Assembly: GCF_021155775.2 (NCBI RefSeq)
Contig: NC_060236.1
Span: forward strand, 3,773,001-3,837,000
Length of the DNA: 64,000 nt
Source of the DNA: Neodiprion pinetum
Lineage: Eukaryota > Arthropoda > Insecta > Hymenoptera > Diprionidae
Direction: 5' to 3'
Shown: piece by piece, positions 39,701-49,368 of the stretch
Layout of the letters: the number at the start of each line of letters is the position of its first letter
How positions within the stretch are numbered: the stretch's first letter is position 1
Program-made: the position numbers and the translations under genes
The notes under the pieces: generated by a model
The model's database searches: none
Seen by the model: only the letters and a program-made list of their open reading frames with translations
Told to the model about the DNA's origin: nothing

Positions 39701-41381
39701 AGAAGTTAAGGTGTATAAAAGTAGATGAAAAAAACAAAAGAAAGCTAAAATATCTGTTTAGTAAATTTCTCATCGGTTTTTGTTATGATACCTGTATTCC
39801 AATCTTTCTACATTTAGAAATTGTAACTGTATTCAAGCAATTATCGCGTTTTCTCAAAATTCGATACTGCAATCCATAGATTCCATATGGTCATCGTACT
39901 TTCCAACGTACCCCCCTTTCTACCCGATTTCATTACATTATTTTCGCTCTTAAAGGATCTTCATTCTCCTGTTTTAGTTCTCTGTTTCTTTTCTCTTTCT
40001 CTTTCGTATTAATACCCGCTGCTGCATCATAAAATCAACGATGAAAATAGAGATATTGTCAACTATCGTAGTTCGCACTGCAAGTTTGTTTGATTATTAT
40101 ATCCTAGAGTTTAATCAGGCTGAAGTTAGCAACGTAATCGTAATAATGCATTTTTAGAAAAACTCGTTATTTAGCATCCTTAGGATAACCTGAAATGTAG
40201 TAAACGGTTAACAAATCATCGGCAAACTCTGGTCTTGTAAATTCAACTTCTTCATTTATTCCAAAGGTGCAAAATAGTAATTTTTGTTTCAACGTTTCGA
40301 TACGTTAACGTTACTAACTTCAGCCTGGTAGCGTTTAATCAATTACTACAGTTATACCACGGTTATACCGTATTGCCGTCAAGTGTTGATCGATATCGAA
40401 TAGCAGACGGTATTTATTCGAAATAACGGTTAGGTACGTACGTATGTACGTACATACATCTATTGTAGGCATACTAAAGCTGCCAACTTAAAGCATAAAA
40501 ATCGCCAACAGTATACAGTGTGTTCGCGCGTGCGTGCGTGCGTGCATGCGTAAGTGTAAAAAGCGTAGCAGCGAACGTTATTAAAACAATTAATCTCGGT
40601 AGAAACGAAAAAGCGAAGCCAAGTAGGTATGATAAAAGATAAAACATAGAGTACGTGTGAGAGAATGGATGGTGGTAACGGAATGAGAGTTACTAGAAGG
40701 AAAAAGAGAGAGATACTGGGTGGGGCTGACGCCCCGTGGCAAGCTGTCAAACTACACCGGCAATGGGACCTCGCCTCCTCCTCTTAATCCCCGTCGTCAT
40801 CCTTGTCGCACACGCGTTGCGCACGCAGATGCATGGTTTATAGAGATATATGCGTGCACCGGTTACATACATACTACATTTAACATTACACGCCATCGCA
40901 ATCGGAGAGAGAGAGATAGAGAGAGAAAAGCGGAGCATTCCGTCGGCAGAAGAGCCGACCGAGGATGATGGCGACGCTCGTCTCTGCGCTTAACTATACT
41001 CATACCGACAGCGAGTATCTCGTGTACGTGACGACGTTACGTACGTAAACGCGGGGAGAATTGAATCGCGTGCACATATGCGTATACAAAAAAATATATA
41101 TATATGTATACATATAACCACACACTCGCTATGCATAAGCATTTAAATATGACGCGTGATACGTGTAAGGTATCATTTATACGTGTTGGTGGGTTAAAAT
41201 TGGTGCAAAAAAAAAAAGAGATGCAAACTATATGAGCGGAGATTATGAATTAATTATAGATAATATTATTATTGTTGTTGTTGTTGTTGTGTATAATGTG
41301 GATATATAATCACAGACCACTCACCATCATTTTGTAGTTGAGTTTCCTCGGTGCGGCGTTTTCCATTCTCACAGCCATCAT
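6111..41381 (-). CDS. shep: alan shepard (shep), two-RRM RNA-binding protein, RBMS family
   Basis: Coding exons in transcript order: 41381-41325 (start), 18357-18016, 14185-13971, 13431-13373, 12734-12643, 7431-7274, 7141-6988, 6820-6629, 6451-6359, 6263-6111 (TAG). All phases close and give 504 residues. A Gly/Ala/Pro-rich N-terminus (about 20-133) precedes a Ser-rich linker, then RRM1 (about 183-253; RNP2 LYIRGL, RNP1 KGYGFVDF) and RRM2 (about 262-335; RNP2 LYIANL, RNP1 KGVGFARM). A Gln/Pro/Tyr-rich tail ends [11 protein letters not shown]. The joint [17 protein letters not shown] and the tail motif TMPMxDSEQ match Drosophila alan shepard as I remember it. In flies Shep is a nuclear neuronal protein affecting neuronal remodelling and chromatin insulator activity. 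An alternative first exon at 14624-14262 gives a 492-residue form. Very long introns are typical of this family. Confidence 0.92.
6359..6451 (-). CDS. shep: shep coding exon (tail, MPQL segment)
   Basis: TTACAG acceptor, then [20 protein letters not shown] through GTAS, then a GTGAGT donor at 6358. 93 bases, phase 0 on both sides. Confidence 0.92.
6629..6820 (-). CDS. shep: shep coding exon (Tyr/Gly/Pro-rich tail)
   Basis: Acceptor TTGCAG, then [15 protein letters not shown] through PPHMQQVD, donor GTGAGT at 6628. 192 bases, phase 0 on both sides, so skipping it would keep the frame. Confidence 0.92.
6988..7141 (-). CDS. shep: shep coding exon (end of RRM2)
   Basis: Acceptor TTTTTAG, one base completing Arg, then [16 protein letters not shown] and the RRM2 end LLVKFADGG, followed by the basic stretch [10 protein letters not shown]. 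Donor GTAAGC at 6987. Confidence 0.94.
7274..7431 (-). CDS. shep: shep coding exon (start of RRM2)
   Basis: Acceptor CCTCAG, then [18 protein letters not shown], then QVISTRIL and RNP1 KGVGFA. Donor GTAATA at 7273. The preceding intron is about 5.2 kb and carries a TIR element at 7969-8516. Confidence 0.95.
7969..8516. mobile_element. 548-bp MITE-like TIR element in a shep intron
   Basis: The two ends are inverted copies of about 110 bp with few mismatches: left end TGGGGTAGTTCAAATGAACG, right end (reverse complement) TGGGGTAGTCTAAATGAACG, continuing through matching segments such as CCAAATATACATTTTTTAAT. Flanking bases are TA on both sides, as for Tc1/mariner insertion; ATAT on both sides is an equally good reading of the junction. 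The 123-codon minus-strand frame inside shows no transposase features, so the element is non-autonomous. Confidence 0.82.
9827..9887. repeat. Imperfect (CAAT)n microsatellite
   Basis: Tetranucleotide CAAT/CGAT run with interruptions, inside the 5.2-kb shep intron. Confidence 0.8.
12643..12734 (-). CDS. shep: shep coding exon (end of RRM1)
   Basis: Acceptor TTGCAG, two bases completing Gly, then [16 protein letters not shown] and GIQAQMAK, donor GTGGGT at 12642. The open frame runs on into the intron for 20 more codons, but splicing at MAK joins exactly to QQEQD as in fly shep. Confidence 0.93.
13273..13297. repeat. (AT)n microsatellite
   Basis: Pure AT dinucleotide run in a shep intron. Confidence 0.85.
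13373..13431 (-). CDS. shep: shep coding exon (RRM1 middle)
   Basis: 59-base exon: acceptor TTTCCAG, then (Q)[19 protein letters not shown](G), donor GTACTT at 13372. It is too short for simple ORF listing and was found by RRM1 continuity. Confidence 0.93.
13529..13561. repeat. (AT)n microsatellite
   Basis: Pure AT dinucleotide run about 100 bases upstream (transcript sense) of the shep exon at 13431. Confidence 0.85.
13971..14185 (-). CDS. shep: shep first common coding exon (Ser-rich linker, start of RRM1)
   Basis: Acceptor TTTTCAG, then [16 protein letters not shown], a Ser-rich stretch and RNP2 LYIRGL, ending NMCA plus CA; donor GTAAGT at 13970. It is entered in phase 0. The phase-0 candidate first exon at 14262-14624 splices here directly; the other candidates at 25.4, 41.3 and 51.2 kb reach it through exon 18016-18357, to which they are also phase-compatible. 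Confidence 0.94.
14262..14624 (-). CDS. shep: shep alternative first coding exon (proximal isoform)
   Basis: Starts at ATG (CAT 14622-14624) and encodes 121 residues: [14 protein letters not shown], then [21 protein letters not shown], a duplicated PGIRQ and [17 protein letters not shown]. It ends at a GTACGC donor (14261) in phase 0. Joined to YGGQRV at 14185 it keeps frame and gives a 492-residue protein. It lies only 76 bases upstream of the common exon, so this transcript would have a tiny first intron. The region 14625-15600 upstream would hold its promoter and 5' UTR. Confidence 0.75.
14625..18015. other. shep intron / proximal-isoform promoter region
   Basis: No coding exon on the minus strand. 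It must contain the promoter and 5' leader of the 14624 start. It also holds a 629-base open frame on the opposite strand (14942-15571, treated as a finding) and a GC-richer patch at 16840-16940 with a 7-bp stem-loop (GACGCCC...GGGCGTC). A perfect odd-length palindrome AGGGGGTCCCCCT lies near 15782-15794. Confidence 0.4.
18016..18357 (-). CDS. shep: shep N-terminal Gly/Ala-rich coding exon (distal isoforms)
   Basis: Acceptor TTTTCAG, then [20 protein letters not shown], Gly-rich runs, a poly-Ala stretch in [22 protein letters not shown] and TTYSPHAS, followed by a GTAAGT donor at 18015. 114 codons, phase 0 on both ends. The NAQQLPP and Y-x-PH motifs are shared with fly shep N-termini. The ATG at 18386 that keeps the frame open is upstream of the acceptor and is intronic. 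This is the most GC-rich coding segment of the window. Confidence 0.88.
18580..18784. repeat. Dispersed repeat, copy A
   Basis: About 200 bases that align in the same orientation with 38453-38690. Shared blocks in order: AGGTCCGATG, AAGTTAGACAC, TATGGCCGAC, CGTCAG, TCAATGTAAA, CCATTCGTTAAT and CCTCTTAAAC. No open frame. It could be an old transposon fragment or a SINE-like unit; no tail or target duplication is clear. Confidence 0.7.
19643..19720. repeat. (CA)n microsatellite
   Basis: About 78 bases of CA repeat with a few CACG units near the end. Open frames on both strands here are repeat artefacts. Confidence 0.95.
21198..23329. mobile_element. Solo-LTR-like element, 2.1 kb
   Basis: The segment begins TGTAACG and ends CGTTACA, the TG...CA inverted ends of an LTR. 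It is flanked by GTAC on both sides (21194-21197 and 23330-23333), read as a 4-bp target duplication. No second copy and no gag/pol-like frame are present. A primer-binding-site-like TGGCGCCCAAC lies at 23217-23227, 102 bases inside the right end, which is not expected inside a simple solo LTR. The interior carries 13 copies of CTACCG. Best explanation is a long solo LTR or a non-autonomous LTR derivative. Confidence 0.62.
23511..23558. repeat. (TATG)n microsatellite
   Basis: About 12 uninterrupted TATG units just outside the LTR-like element. Confidence 0.93.
24046..24249. mobile_element. Palindromic MITE family, copy 1
   Basis: Left arm reads GGTTGAAGTTAGTAACGTTA; the right arm, reverse-complemented, reads CAGATTGAAGTTAGTTGCGT, so the ends are inverted repeats. 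The same arms occur at 40.1 and 50.5 kb. No coding capacity. Confidence 0.75.
25243..25295. repeat. (AAT)n microsatellite
   Basis: About 17 uninterrupted TAA/AAT units in the shep intron. Confidence 0.93.
25403..25423 (-). CDS. shep: Candidate shep micro first exon (MQFLEMQ)
   Basis: ATG at 25423 opens a seven-codon frame MQFLEMQ followed by a GTATAT donor at 25402. It ends in phase 0, so it would splice in frame to GTNGPRP at 18357. The evidence is phase, a usable donor and a short open leader; there is no homology test. The upstream minus-strand DNA (25424-26300) is less AT-rich than its surroundings, which fits a promoter and leader. Confidence 0.42.
25812..25867. repeat. Imperfect (CACT/CATT)n microsatellite
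   Basis: Tetranucleotide run CACTCATT / CACT, located in the presumed leader region upstream of the candidate exon 25403-25423. Confidence 0.8.
27591..27684. repeat. (GGTC/AGTC)n tetranucleotide repeat
   Basis: A core of (CGGT)n flanked on both sides by AGTC units, a mirror-like arrangement of two variant tetramers. The overlapping 202-codon frame with repeated SVGR/SVSQ is an artefact of this repeat. Confidence 0.93.
27937..28148. mobile_element. Short inverted-repeat element (about 212 bp)
   Basis: Two arms of about 70 bp are inverted copies. Left arm includes TGCGCAC and AATACGGCTGTTT, CAGGGTGACCAACCGTC, then CATAACC; the right arm reverse-complemented shows TGCGCAC, AATACGGCTGTTT, CAGGGTGACCAACCGTC and CATAACC. 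The spacer is about 70 bases. No coding potential and no clear target duplication; a foldback or MITE insertion is likely. Confidence 0.78.
28267..28298. repeat. (GA)n microsatellite
   Basis: GA dinucleotide run followed by further purine-rich sequence to about 28320. Confidence 0.9.
31262..31711. repeat. Dispersed repeat with an internal 121-bp tandem duplication
   Basis: Starts with CCTTAACCCTTTGAGTC. Two tandem units follow, each opening with TTTCGGGGTCGCTGATTAC (31491 and 31612, period 121) and containing AATCTGAAATCGG, CCAATAT and GCGGACGAAA. Related sequence occurs at 49101-49368. Non-coding. Confidence 0.75.
34674..34701. repeat. (AT)n microsatellite
   Basis: Pure AT run followed by TGTATACACACGCACACACA. 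Confidence 0.85.
35880..36394. mobile_element. TIR element of about 515 bp
   Basis: Left end TACAACAGAAATTATCGAGG followed by GGCTTGTCACT; right end reverse-complemented gives TACAACAATTTGCGAGGGGC followed by TGGTAACT. The inverted ends are about 30 bp with small gaps. The interior repeats GGAATCACT/GGAATCGC-like motifs. No open frame; probably a non-autonomous DNA element. Exact borders are uncertain. Confidence 0.6.
36741..36780. repeat. (GA)n microsatellite with G run
   Basis: AGAGAGAGGGGGGG followed by a GA run. Less AT-rich DNA follows, including a perfect palindrome GGAGAGACCGTCTCTCC near 36871. Confidence 0.85.
38453..38690. repeat. Dispersed repeat, copy B
   Basis: Second copy of the 18580-18784 repeat in the same orientation, with an extra stretch of about 35 bases (around 38632-38670) before the shared CCTCTTAAAC. 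The divergence suggests an old insertion. Confidence 0.7.
40117..40326. mobile_element. Palindromic MITE family, copy 2
   Basis: Left arm AGGCTGAAGTTAGCAACGTA and, at the right, the reverse complement of AGGCTGAAGTTAGTAACGTT. This is the best-preserved of three copies. Similarity may extend outward: TTTAATCA precedes the left arm and GTTTAATCAATTA follows the right arm. No coding capacity. Confidence 0.8.
41325..41381 (-). CDS. shep: shep distal first coding exon
   Basis: ATG at 41381 followed by [19 protein letters not shown], then a canonical GTGAGT donor at 41324. 57 bases, phase 0, joining in frame to GTNGPRP at 18357 across a 23-kb intron. There are three in-frame Met codons near the start; the first is chosen. 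The exon is isolated in AT-rich DNA and has coding-like composition. Confidence rests on reading frame and donor quality. Confidence 0.65.
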
Positions 41382-44300
41382 GCGAATAGTAATAATGATA
41401 ATAGTAATAATTATATAGTTGTGCAGCAGTCTATATATGGAACTTCGATTCTTGTTTGTATATTCTTCGATGAAACAACGATGTTTCGTCTGATTTTTAT
41501 TTATCCTTCTTCCTCTTCTTCACCCTCCCGCCGTCCTATATTTTCCTTTCGACGATTTCTCGCGGTTGTCCTCCTTATTATCCTTATACCTCTTCCAATA
41601 AATATCCTCCGAAAAACGCTGCCACAATTTGTTGTTTTATCGTTGGTATTGTCGTTATTTATAATTCTTTCCTGTTTCTTCTCCTCTCGTGCTCGTACGA
41701 CGAGAGAACTCCTGCACGGTCTATTTATTTATACGATATACGTGTATGTGTGTGTATATATACGTATTATTATAATATGTATATAATATTGCACGTTGTA
41801 CGCGTGTTTAGTATTTCCGTCGTTTTTCTCGTCTTATTACTTCTTCCTCCCCTCGAAGGATCGAGCGTGGCACGCGGTAAAAAGTCTCTTTCTTTCACAC
41901 ACACCCACCCACACGCGGAAAGTATATAGTATAGTAACTATAACAACACCCCACTGTAATGTTAAAACAAAATATTATACTACTAAAGTAAATAAAAAGA
42001 GACGTTCACCACCATATATATATAAATAAATAAATAAGTATTAGAGCAGCGAGAGCAACAGTAAGTCACTCGAGAGTCAAGTTTACCGAAGATACAAAAG
42101 GAGGATATGTAATAGAGCCTTGTTAGAGTTACTCTCGGTGCTCTACGATTCTGATCCTCCCGTAAGCGTTACACCGATGAAGGAATGTGAAAAAATGTTC
42201 AATTTTTATCTATTGTACGGATATAACGTGTTTTTATTCAACCAACGAAGCACTTTCGGCCGGCCGACGTGGGTCTCTCATTTCGATTGATAAAGATAAG
42301 GAACGTGAAAAGAACAGAAGAAATAACGCGCGGGGGAGAAGTAAGTAAGTAAGTAAGGAAAGAAAGAGAGGCGGTGGATAAAAATCTCGCCGGTACTTTT
42401 CTCAGCGGCGAGCCATATGCATATGTGTATGTGTGTATATATATATGCAGAGATCTGCGAGCGGAGTGCGACGGACAGGAGTGGAGAGGAGAGGAGAGGA
42501 GAAGTGATGAAGAACGCGAGTAGCTCTGGAGAGCGAACGAGAGAAAGAGACAGAGGGGGGGGCACGGAGGGCGGAGAGGGGGGGAGATAGCCGATGCGAG
42601 ACGGATGTCGAGTGTCAAAGGGTGTGTCGGCTGTGCACGTTACAAATACATACGACGCGGAAACGCGAATAGAAAGGGAGAGAAAGAGAGAACGAATTTA
42701 ATTGAAAGAGTATGAACGCGGATCAGATGGGACGACCGATCATCGAAGACACACTGACGAATTTAAAACGCTTGCTTAGAGTCGGCGACGGTCCGTTTCT
42801 ACCGTTTTGACGAACCGAGTACATGGCATGTTTAACCCCGCTGCACGACTACCTCGGCGAGTTCTTTAGATACATGTATAGAAAACCATACGGTTCGATA
42901 TTACGAGTTGGAAAACAGATTGAAAGTAGTGAAGAAGGAAGAAACACGAAACCAAAAACGAAAACCCTTCCTACTACACAGTCATACGTGTATCCATGCA
43001 TGGGTATAAACTGCACTGTGGCAAGTAGACGTATCATGCATGCATAAACGTATGGGTATTGCTTATTGCAGTGAACATAGTTTTGAGATAATTTTTTTTT
43101 TTTTTTCTCTTGTCTATTCTTTTTTCAAATTACCCCACACACGCACAATCACGCAAATAATCACTAGCGTCGGATGTATCGCACAGACACAACAATTTTT
43201 TGTGTTTCTTTTCGCGTTTTTTTATTCTTTAGAAAAATAGATATTAAACGATTGATATTTAATATTGTTGTACGCGATACAACGTTCCAGGTGTTATTTT
43301 ATTTTCTCTTTCAATATTAATTATTTCTTCTTTTTTTTCTCCCGTCTTTTCACAAGCCAAGCGTTACAGGCAGCTATATTGTAACACTTTGAAAGAAGAA
43401 AAAAAAAAAAAAAATCAATTTTACATTACAATATCTCGTTTGTTTTATCGACCGCGTTTGCTTGTTTTTTCTTTCGTCGTTAAATTCAATTCTTATTATC
43501 AATGTACTTTATTTAATCCTTTTGTTGCCTAATTTCCTCTTTCTTTTTCAGTTTTCGTTCAACGTATTACATATATTTTTCACACATATATACATATATA
43601 TACACACACCCACATATATATATATATATGTATATATATTAATTTGTGTTTGCGTGTGTGTGTTTCTTTAATTTCGTTATTTTTTGTTTTTTTCAAAAAC
43701 TATTCACTTGTTATACAATTATTATACTTCTTGTTAGGAAACATTTAGGTGTGGTGTTGTCTTGTAGGTAGAGTCTAAGCTACTGCCCGGCGAGTTTCGC
43801 CCATCTTGACCGAAACTGAAGCGAGCTTCCGCCCCGCAGCGCCACTGTCGCATCGTTGGGGCTCCGGCGGCCGCACCTGTTTCTTCATGCCGCCACTCAA
43901 GGCACCGGCCGGCTTTCAGCGGTCCTTCCAGAGTGGGGGATGAAGAGGGGGTGGGAGACAGTCAGTCACCCCCGCAAACCAGCCGCCGACGACGACCTTT
44001 GGTCACCAACCCCCTCGGGCAAAGTTCATCACCTAAAACGTATTGCAATAACTATAATGATAGATTTGTCAAACGTGCAGAGCTGTGATATATATACGCA
44101 CAGTACCACATGTACAGTAATGTTCATCAATAGGTTCCCAATGACTCACTAATTTTTTTTTCTTGGAATCAAAAATTAAACGAGTTTTCTTAGATATTTT
44201 ACGTGTCTATGATCAACGTGTCGTTTGTTTCTTTTGTCACTTCAGTCTACTTATACATACATATATATACATATATATATATATATATACCGAAGTATAT

Positions 44301-47300
44301 ACTGTCAGTGTGTCACTTACGTTGCTAATCATTGGCACATAAATTTTAATTAGAAAGGAAGCTCGTTCCAGTTTTGATTCCAAAAAAAAAAAAAAAATAG
44401 CGAGCCAAATATCTTCAGATTTGAAACGTCTTCCAACCAACCTCTGATACCTAAATTGTATAAGTTTAATAAAATCACAAATCTAAATCATCTGCAAAGC
44501 CAACCACTTGTCTCTTTTGTAACGAAATTTTGTCTCAAGTCATTGCAATTTAGATTCCAAACGATGCTTCACACCTGGGCAACGAGAATAAGAAAAAAAC
44601 TCATCAGAAAACAACGGAATCTTCAGATTTTCCGGGTTTTCGCCTGCGGCAGCTTGACATTCCGTTATGGTATAAGATGTACGTATCTATGTAGATACAA
44701 ACGAACGATACCGGATCGAATAAATTTCTATAGGTATGCTTATACAATAGGAACGATCTTTCGCCATGTTAAACTAACGGGGAAATTTGTCGTGGTTTTT
44801 CCTCAAATATCTCGTTAGTTTCGATTTTTTTTTTAAACTAAAAACGGTCGTAACTAAACTCGACGGAAATTTAATTTCTCTACAACTTTTGTTGATATCC
44901 AACAATTTTTTTTTTTCTGTCTACGAGCAATATTCTTCAAAGTTAAATCATAAATTCAAGACATCGGTCAAATTAAACTACAGCAGAATCCGGTCTAAAT
45001 TCCACATACAGTCCACCAACGATTGGAAAAAGAAGAAAACAACAAAAAACCAAAACAGTGGTATCAAAAAATAGCAATTCAAGGTTTCCCTTTTCGTGCG
45101 TAAACAGCACCTGGGCAACTAAATTGCACTTGCGTCCTCGGTGCATCCGCGTTATGCTTTGGAATTTCGATTATTCCTCTGTCCGATCCCGATTCCCGCA
45201 ACATTCATCGACGCATCTCCTCTGCCTACTTCTACCCACGTCATAGACGGTGCGTAAATACGCAGACGTTCTCGGGGTGCGTCCAACTGCTCCTTGGCCA
45301 CCTGGTCGTCTCGTTTTCTCGTCTACAGGGCGACGCAGAGTCGATTCGATCCGAGTCGAGCCGAGTCGAGTCATATGGGCACCGGATCGAGGGACCGCTG
45401 CTGCATCCAAGAGGAAAGAGAAGGCGGGTCGACGTTCACCTGCTTCGGCTTGAAATAGCTGGGGCTGCGGCACGTTTGCGCTGCTGGCGACGTTGCTGGA
45501 CTCTGGAAAGTCAGATTATACCATGAACATAAATATTTTGTTTCGACCAACGGATATAATCTTACACATGTGTGTCATACGTTGTATACCTATGTATGCG
45601 TTTATGATATATACGTATTTGCGCGCGATGTCTCGCCGCTGCAACTCGGCGTGCAGGCCTGCATGGACAGGGTCAAGGTCGATTTCGACTCCTTCTCCTT
45701 CTTTCTTTCTTTCTCAACTTATTATATCCCTGCTTCTCGATCGCTCAACGACGTCTGTTTATACGGCAGAGAGTGAGAGAGAGAACGGTGGTGGATATAG
45801 CCTCGCGCATTTGAACCTAACTGTACGTATGCCATTATATCAAGGTATCAAGCCGTCTCTTTCTATTCCCTATCGTCGAGACGCCGCGACGAACGGCTAC
45901 AATGTTGCCTATCTGGCAACTCGATCTCTCGGCAAACCGTCGGTCGTCCCTGGCTGCGATATGCTCGCACACACACACTCACACTCACGCATACTCGTAA
46001 TACCGATGATACGCGAATTTACTGAGACGAGACACACGTGCAGCGCTGTGGTATTTGAGATTATCTTTTTGCCCCTTTTGTGATACAGTCCTACTCTCGC
46101 GGCTAATTTCGCGTCTCTACTGTCCCTCGCTCTTTCTCTCTCTTTCATTCGCCGTCGGTACATATCCGCACATTCACGCATTACTGTAATTCGGATAGTA
46201 CCTACACTGTACGTACAAATTTAAAGAGTAAACGCGAATCTGTATTACAAATTACATTTTACAGGTAATAACGGATGCGGGTAATCTCAACGCGACGTCG
46301 CTGCGTGGACGTGTTACGTTGCGACGGAGAAAAGAAAAGATTAAATAATACCTTACACCCGTTACGACTGCATTTTTGATACGAAAACCCTGACGCGAAT
46401 TTTTCATCCCCAATAATTAATTATACGGTAGATAAGAATATCCGTACCTCCTTACGTGCAGATTCTATAATATACCTAAATTAGATACAGTTTATGCTGC
46501 GCAGAGTTACAGGGTGTTTCAGAAAAAAAAAAAACCGTTGCTCTGCAGCGAAGTATGCATGTAATACAATTATATTGCGATGTTGTGATAAATTTTTTCA
46601 ATACAGTATACGTCTGGGTATAAAATTCGACATTAGTTCCAATAAAAAGTATCCATCGTACAATCATCTCGTACGGGTCAGCGTGTAGAGTCAAGACCGC
46701 GGGGTCGGTTGCCTTTACAGCTTTATCCATCTTATGTATAAATAGATACGCGTGCCATTTTATATGTATATATCCATGCATATACATACATATGTATATA
46801 TATATATATATGTGTGTGTATGTGTGTGTATATATATGTAACCTATCGTCGCCTCCACGCTCACAAATACTTACAACATTATATACATATATATCGGATT
46901 TATAGGACAATGTATAATGAATTATACATGTTACCCATACGGAAATTCCTAAATCGAGACATTCTTCGCTCATTCAATTCGCCTTTTCGCGATCGTTTTA
47001 CGCCTATGTGTAAAATCTGAACTTGTATATTCGCCGAGGGGCAAGAAAAAGAGTAAAAAAAATAAAAATTACGAACAGAATTTACACTATGAAAACATCG
47101 CGATCGTAATCGCACAGAAATTAGTATGTTTAAACGATTTGTATTGCAGTATATTATCACACGATTAATGGATAATAAATAATACATTTACGAGTAATGA
47201 ATCGACGATGATTATTCATCGATCTAATAACTAATAAAAATGTATTACAGTAAACTGGCTGAATTTTGAATAAAATAAAATGAGCGGGGGGGGGGGGGGG

Positions 47301-49100
47301 GGCAGGTAGGGGGGAAGGACGAGGAAAGAGAAAGGCGATTGTGTGCGCAAACATTTATATACACATTGTCAGATGGTGTCGAAGATGTACGTGCATTACA
47401 CGCATACGCATTAAACGTATTATTGAAATGCGCCGACCTTGTACAGCGGCAAATAGCGACGCTCGCTGCAATGCGTCGAACAACCGGTTGGTTTAATTTT
47501 TTCGTCATCATCATAATCATCATGATCACCACCGAGAAATGCATTGCTCACATGGAACCTGGAAACTTGAAATTTTTATCACAACTATTTCGTTATATAT
47601 ATATATATATTTATATACGATAAGAAAATAATTGTAATAAGAATTTGAAATTTTCAAGGTTTATTTTTATCATCACAAACACCAACTCTGGTAAGTTTCG
47701 AATCGTACCTTAATTTGAAATATACAATATACATGTGTATAAAGTTTTGATTTTAAGATATTTGCATACGTGACACGAAATTTATTTTATCATATATGTA
47801 CATACATATTATACGGACGGAGAAAATAATCTTCCTAAAATGACATTTACTGATCTTTAGGTAAAATGGTTAACAACAACGGGAATTATTCACTTCGTGG
47901 AAGATCGTCATCGGCTTTTATTACATCTATTCGGAGTGTTATATTGGGACAGCAGCTTTTCCTGTCTACCGGCTATAAGCGCGACGGATGAAAGTGAATA
48001 TCGTCGAAAGCTCGATGGCCGTGCGGAAAATGGTCCAACGGAAGGAAGAGAGGCTGGGGATCGATACCCGCGTCGAGGCGCGGGCGACGTTCGAACGGAC
48101 GCGTTTTACTCCCGTGGATGGAATCCGGAAAACAAAAGAGCCGAGAGGACCCAGCAGGTATACATTCATTGATCGGGTATATCGCCATCCTGTGCATCAT
48201 TGAGACTCGAGGAACAGGAGGAAAAGGGGGGGGGGGGGGGGGATCATCGACTAGCCGGCTGCATCGGCACGCGCAATTTTACAAATCGCGATGCGAAAGG
48301 CCGCGTCGATAATTGTGCTAATTGTAGATTGTATGAAAAAATGGAGAAAAGAAAGAGCAGTTAGAGGAACAGAAAAGAGAAAGCGTAACGAAACATTGGG
48401 GGTAAAAGTGTTCAACTATTTGACAATTTTACGGATGTAGTAAGTTTGGAGTATAAATTGAGTTTTTTAAGATACGAATTAATACGGTTTGATTAATTAT
48501 ACGGTTCACTGCATTTAGAACGTTCCTAAAATTGACAAGTAATGATATTTATTCTGATAGATCAGGAAATTTTACAATTGTCTAAAATTCGTTAATCCGT
48601 ATATAACGAAGTAACAATGACCTATGTACTAACATTTTTACAAACTAAACAAAGATTTGTCAGTATCATGTTTTGCAATAATTGCGACAAATTCAGATAT
48701 CGATTTTTCTTTCTTCTCTTGTAACTGATTTAGACAAACTTTTCTCCTCCGTTGCAGTTGTTTCAGAGATGAAGTGCACAACATATTATGAAACACATGC
48801 ACACAGGTATAACGTGTACAAGATTCCGTATGAATCGGAAGATAAGATCGACGCGTCACACAGCGAGTTGATCTCAATTCAAGGACTGATCGGTGTTTCG
48901 TTCCGTCAATCCGAAGTAGCAATATGCATGGGATACTCTGCGCGTACCGTTAACCTTTCAAATCATAGCGGTAACGAGTATCGACGAGTCTTTGGATAGA
49001 TAAGTAAAATAAGTTAAATAAAGGTTACTACCTTAAGTAAAAAGCGAGTATAATCGGGGTTGACTAGCCCCTCGGAAAAAAACTCTCTCCAGAATTATTT

Positions 49101-49368
49101 GGGTAGCTGATAACGAGTCCGAAATCAGGTTTCGAAAATTCATTACAGCGAATCCAATCAACGACCCCGAAAACCCCTGAATTTATTTAGTATTTAGACC
49201 ATACATGTGCAATGAAATTTGAAATCTTCGTCCACCCTGTTGTATCCACCATCTTGAATTTTGAAAATCAGATTTCAGATTGGTAATCAGCGGGTCCAAG
49301 GACCACAGAACACTATCTCGTTACAAAAATTGACTCAGCCCAATAACGTGCGACTCAAAGGGTTAAGG
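49101..49368. repeat. Related dispersed repeat, head-to-head arrangement
   Basis: 49101-49157 resembles the 31-kb unit in direct orientation (GGGTAGCTGATAACGAGTC, GAAATCAGG, CGAATCCAAT). 49219-49296 resembles it in inverted orientation (reverse complement: CGCTGATTACCAATCTGAAA, AATTCAAGATGG, GGACGAA). The right edge is the reverse complement of CCTTAACCCTTTGAGTCGCA, matching the start of the 31-kb copy. Confidence 0.68.

Larger units (their letters stand above)
18358..41324. other. 23-kb shep first intron
   Basis: No coding exon found other than the candidate at 25403-25423. It is AT-rich, with many microsatellites and several repeat insertions annotated separately: a repeat at 18.6 and 38.5 kb, a solo LTR at 21.2-23.3 kb, and TIR elements at 24.0, 28.0, 35.9 and 40.1 kb. 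Longer open frames here are explained by low-complexity sequence. Confidence 0.55.

Noticed and set aside
45493..46083. 196-codon plus-strand open frame
   Set aside because: No domain, no splice context, mixed composition including a GA-repeat stretch; looks like chance in a less AT-rich patch.
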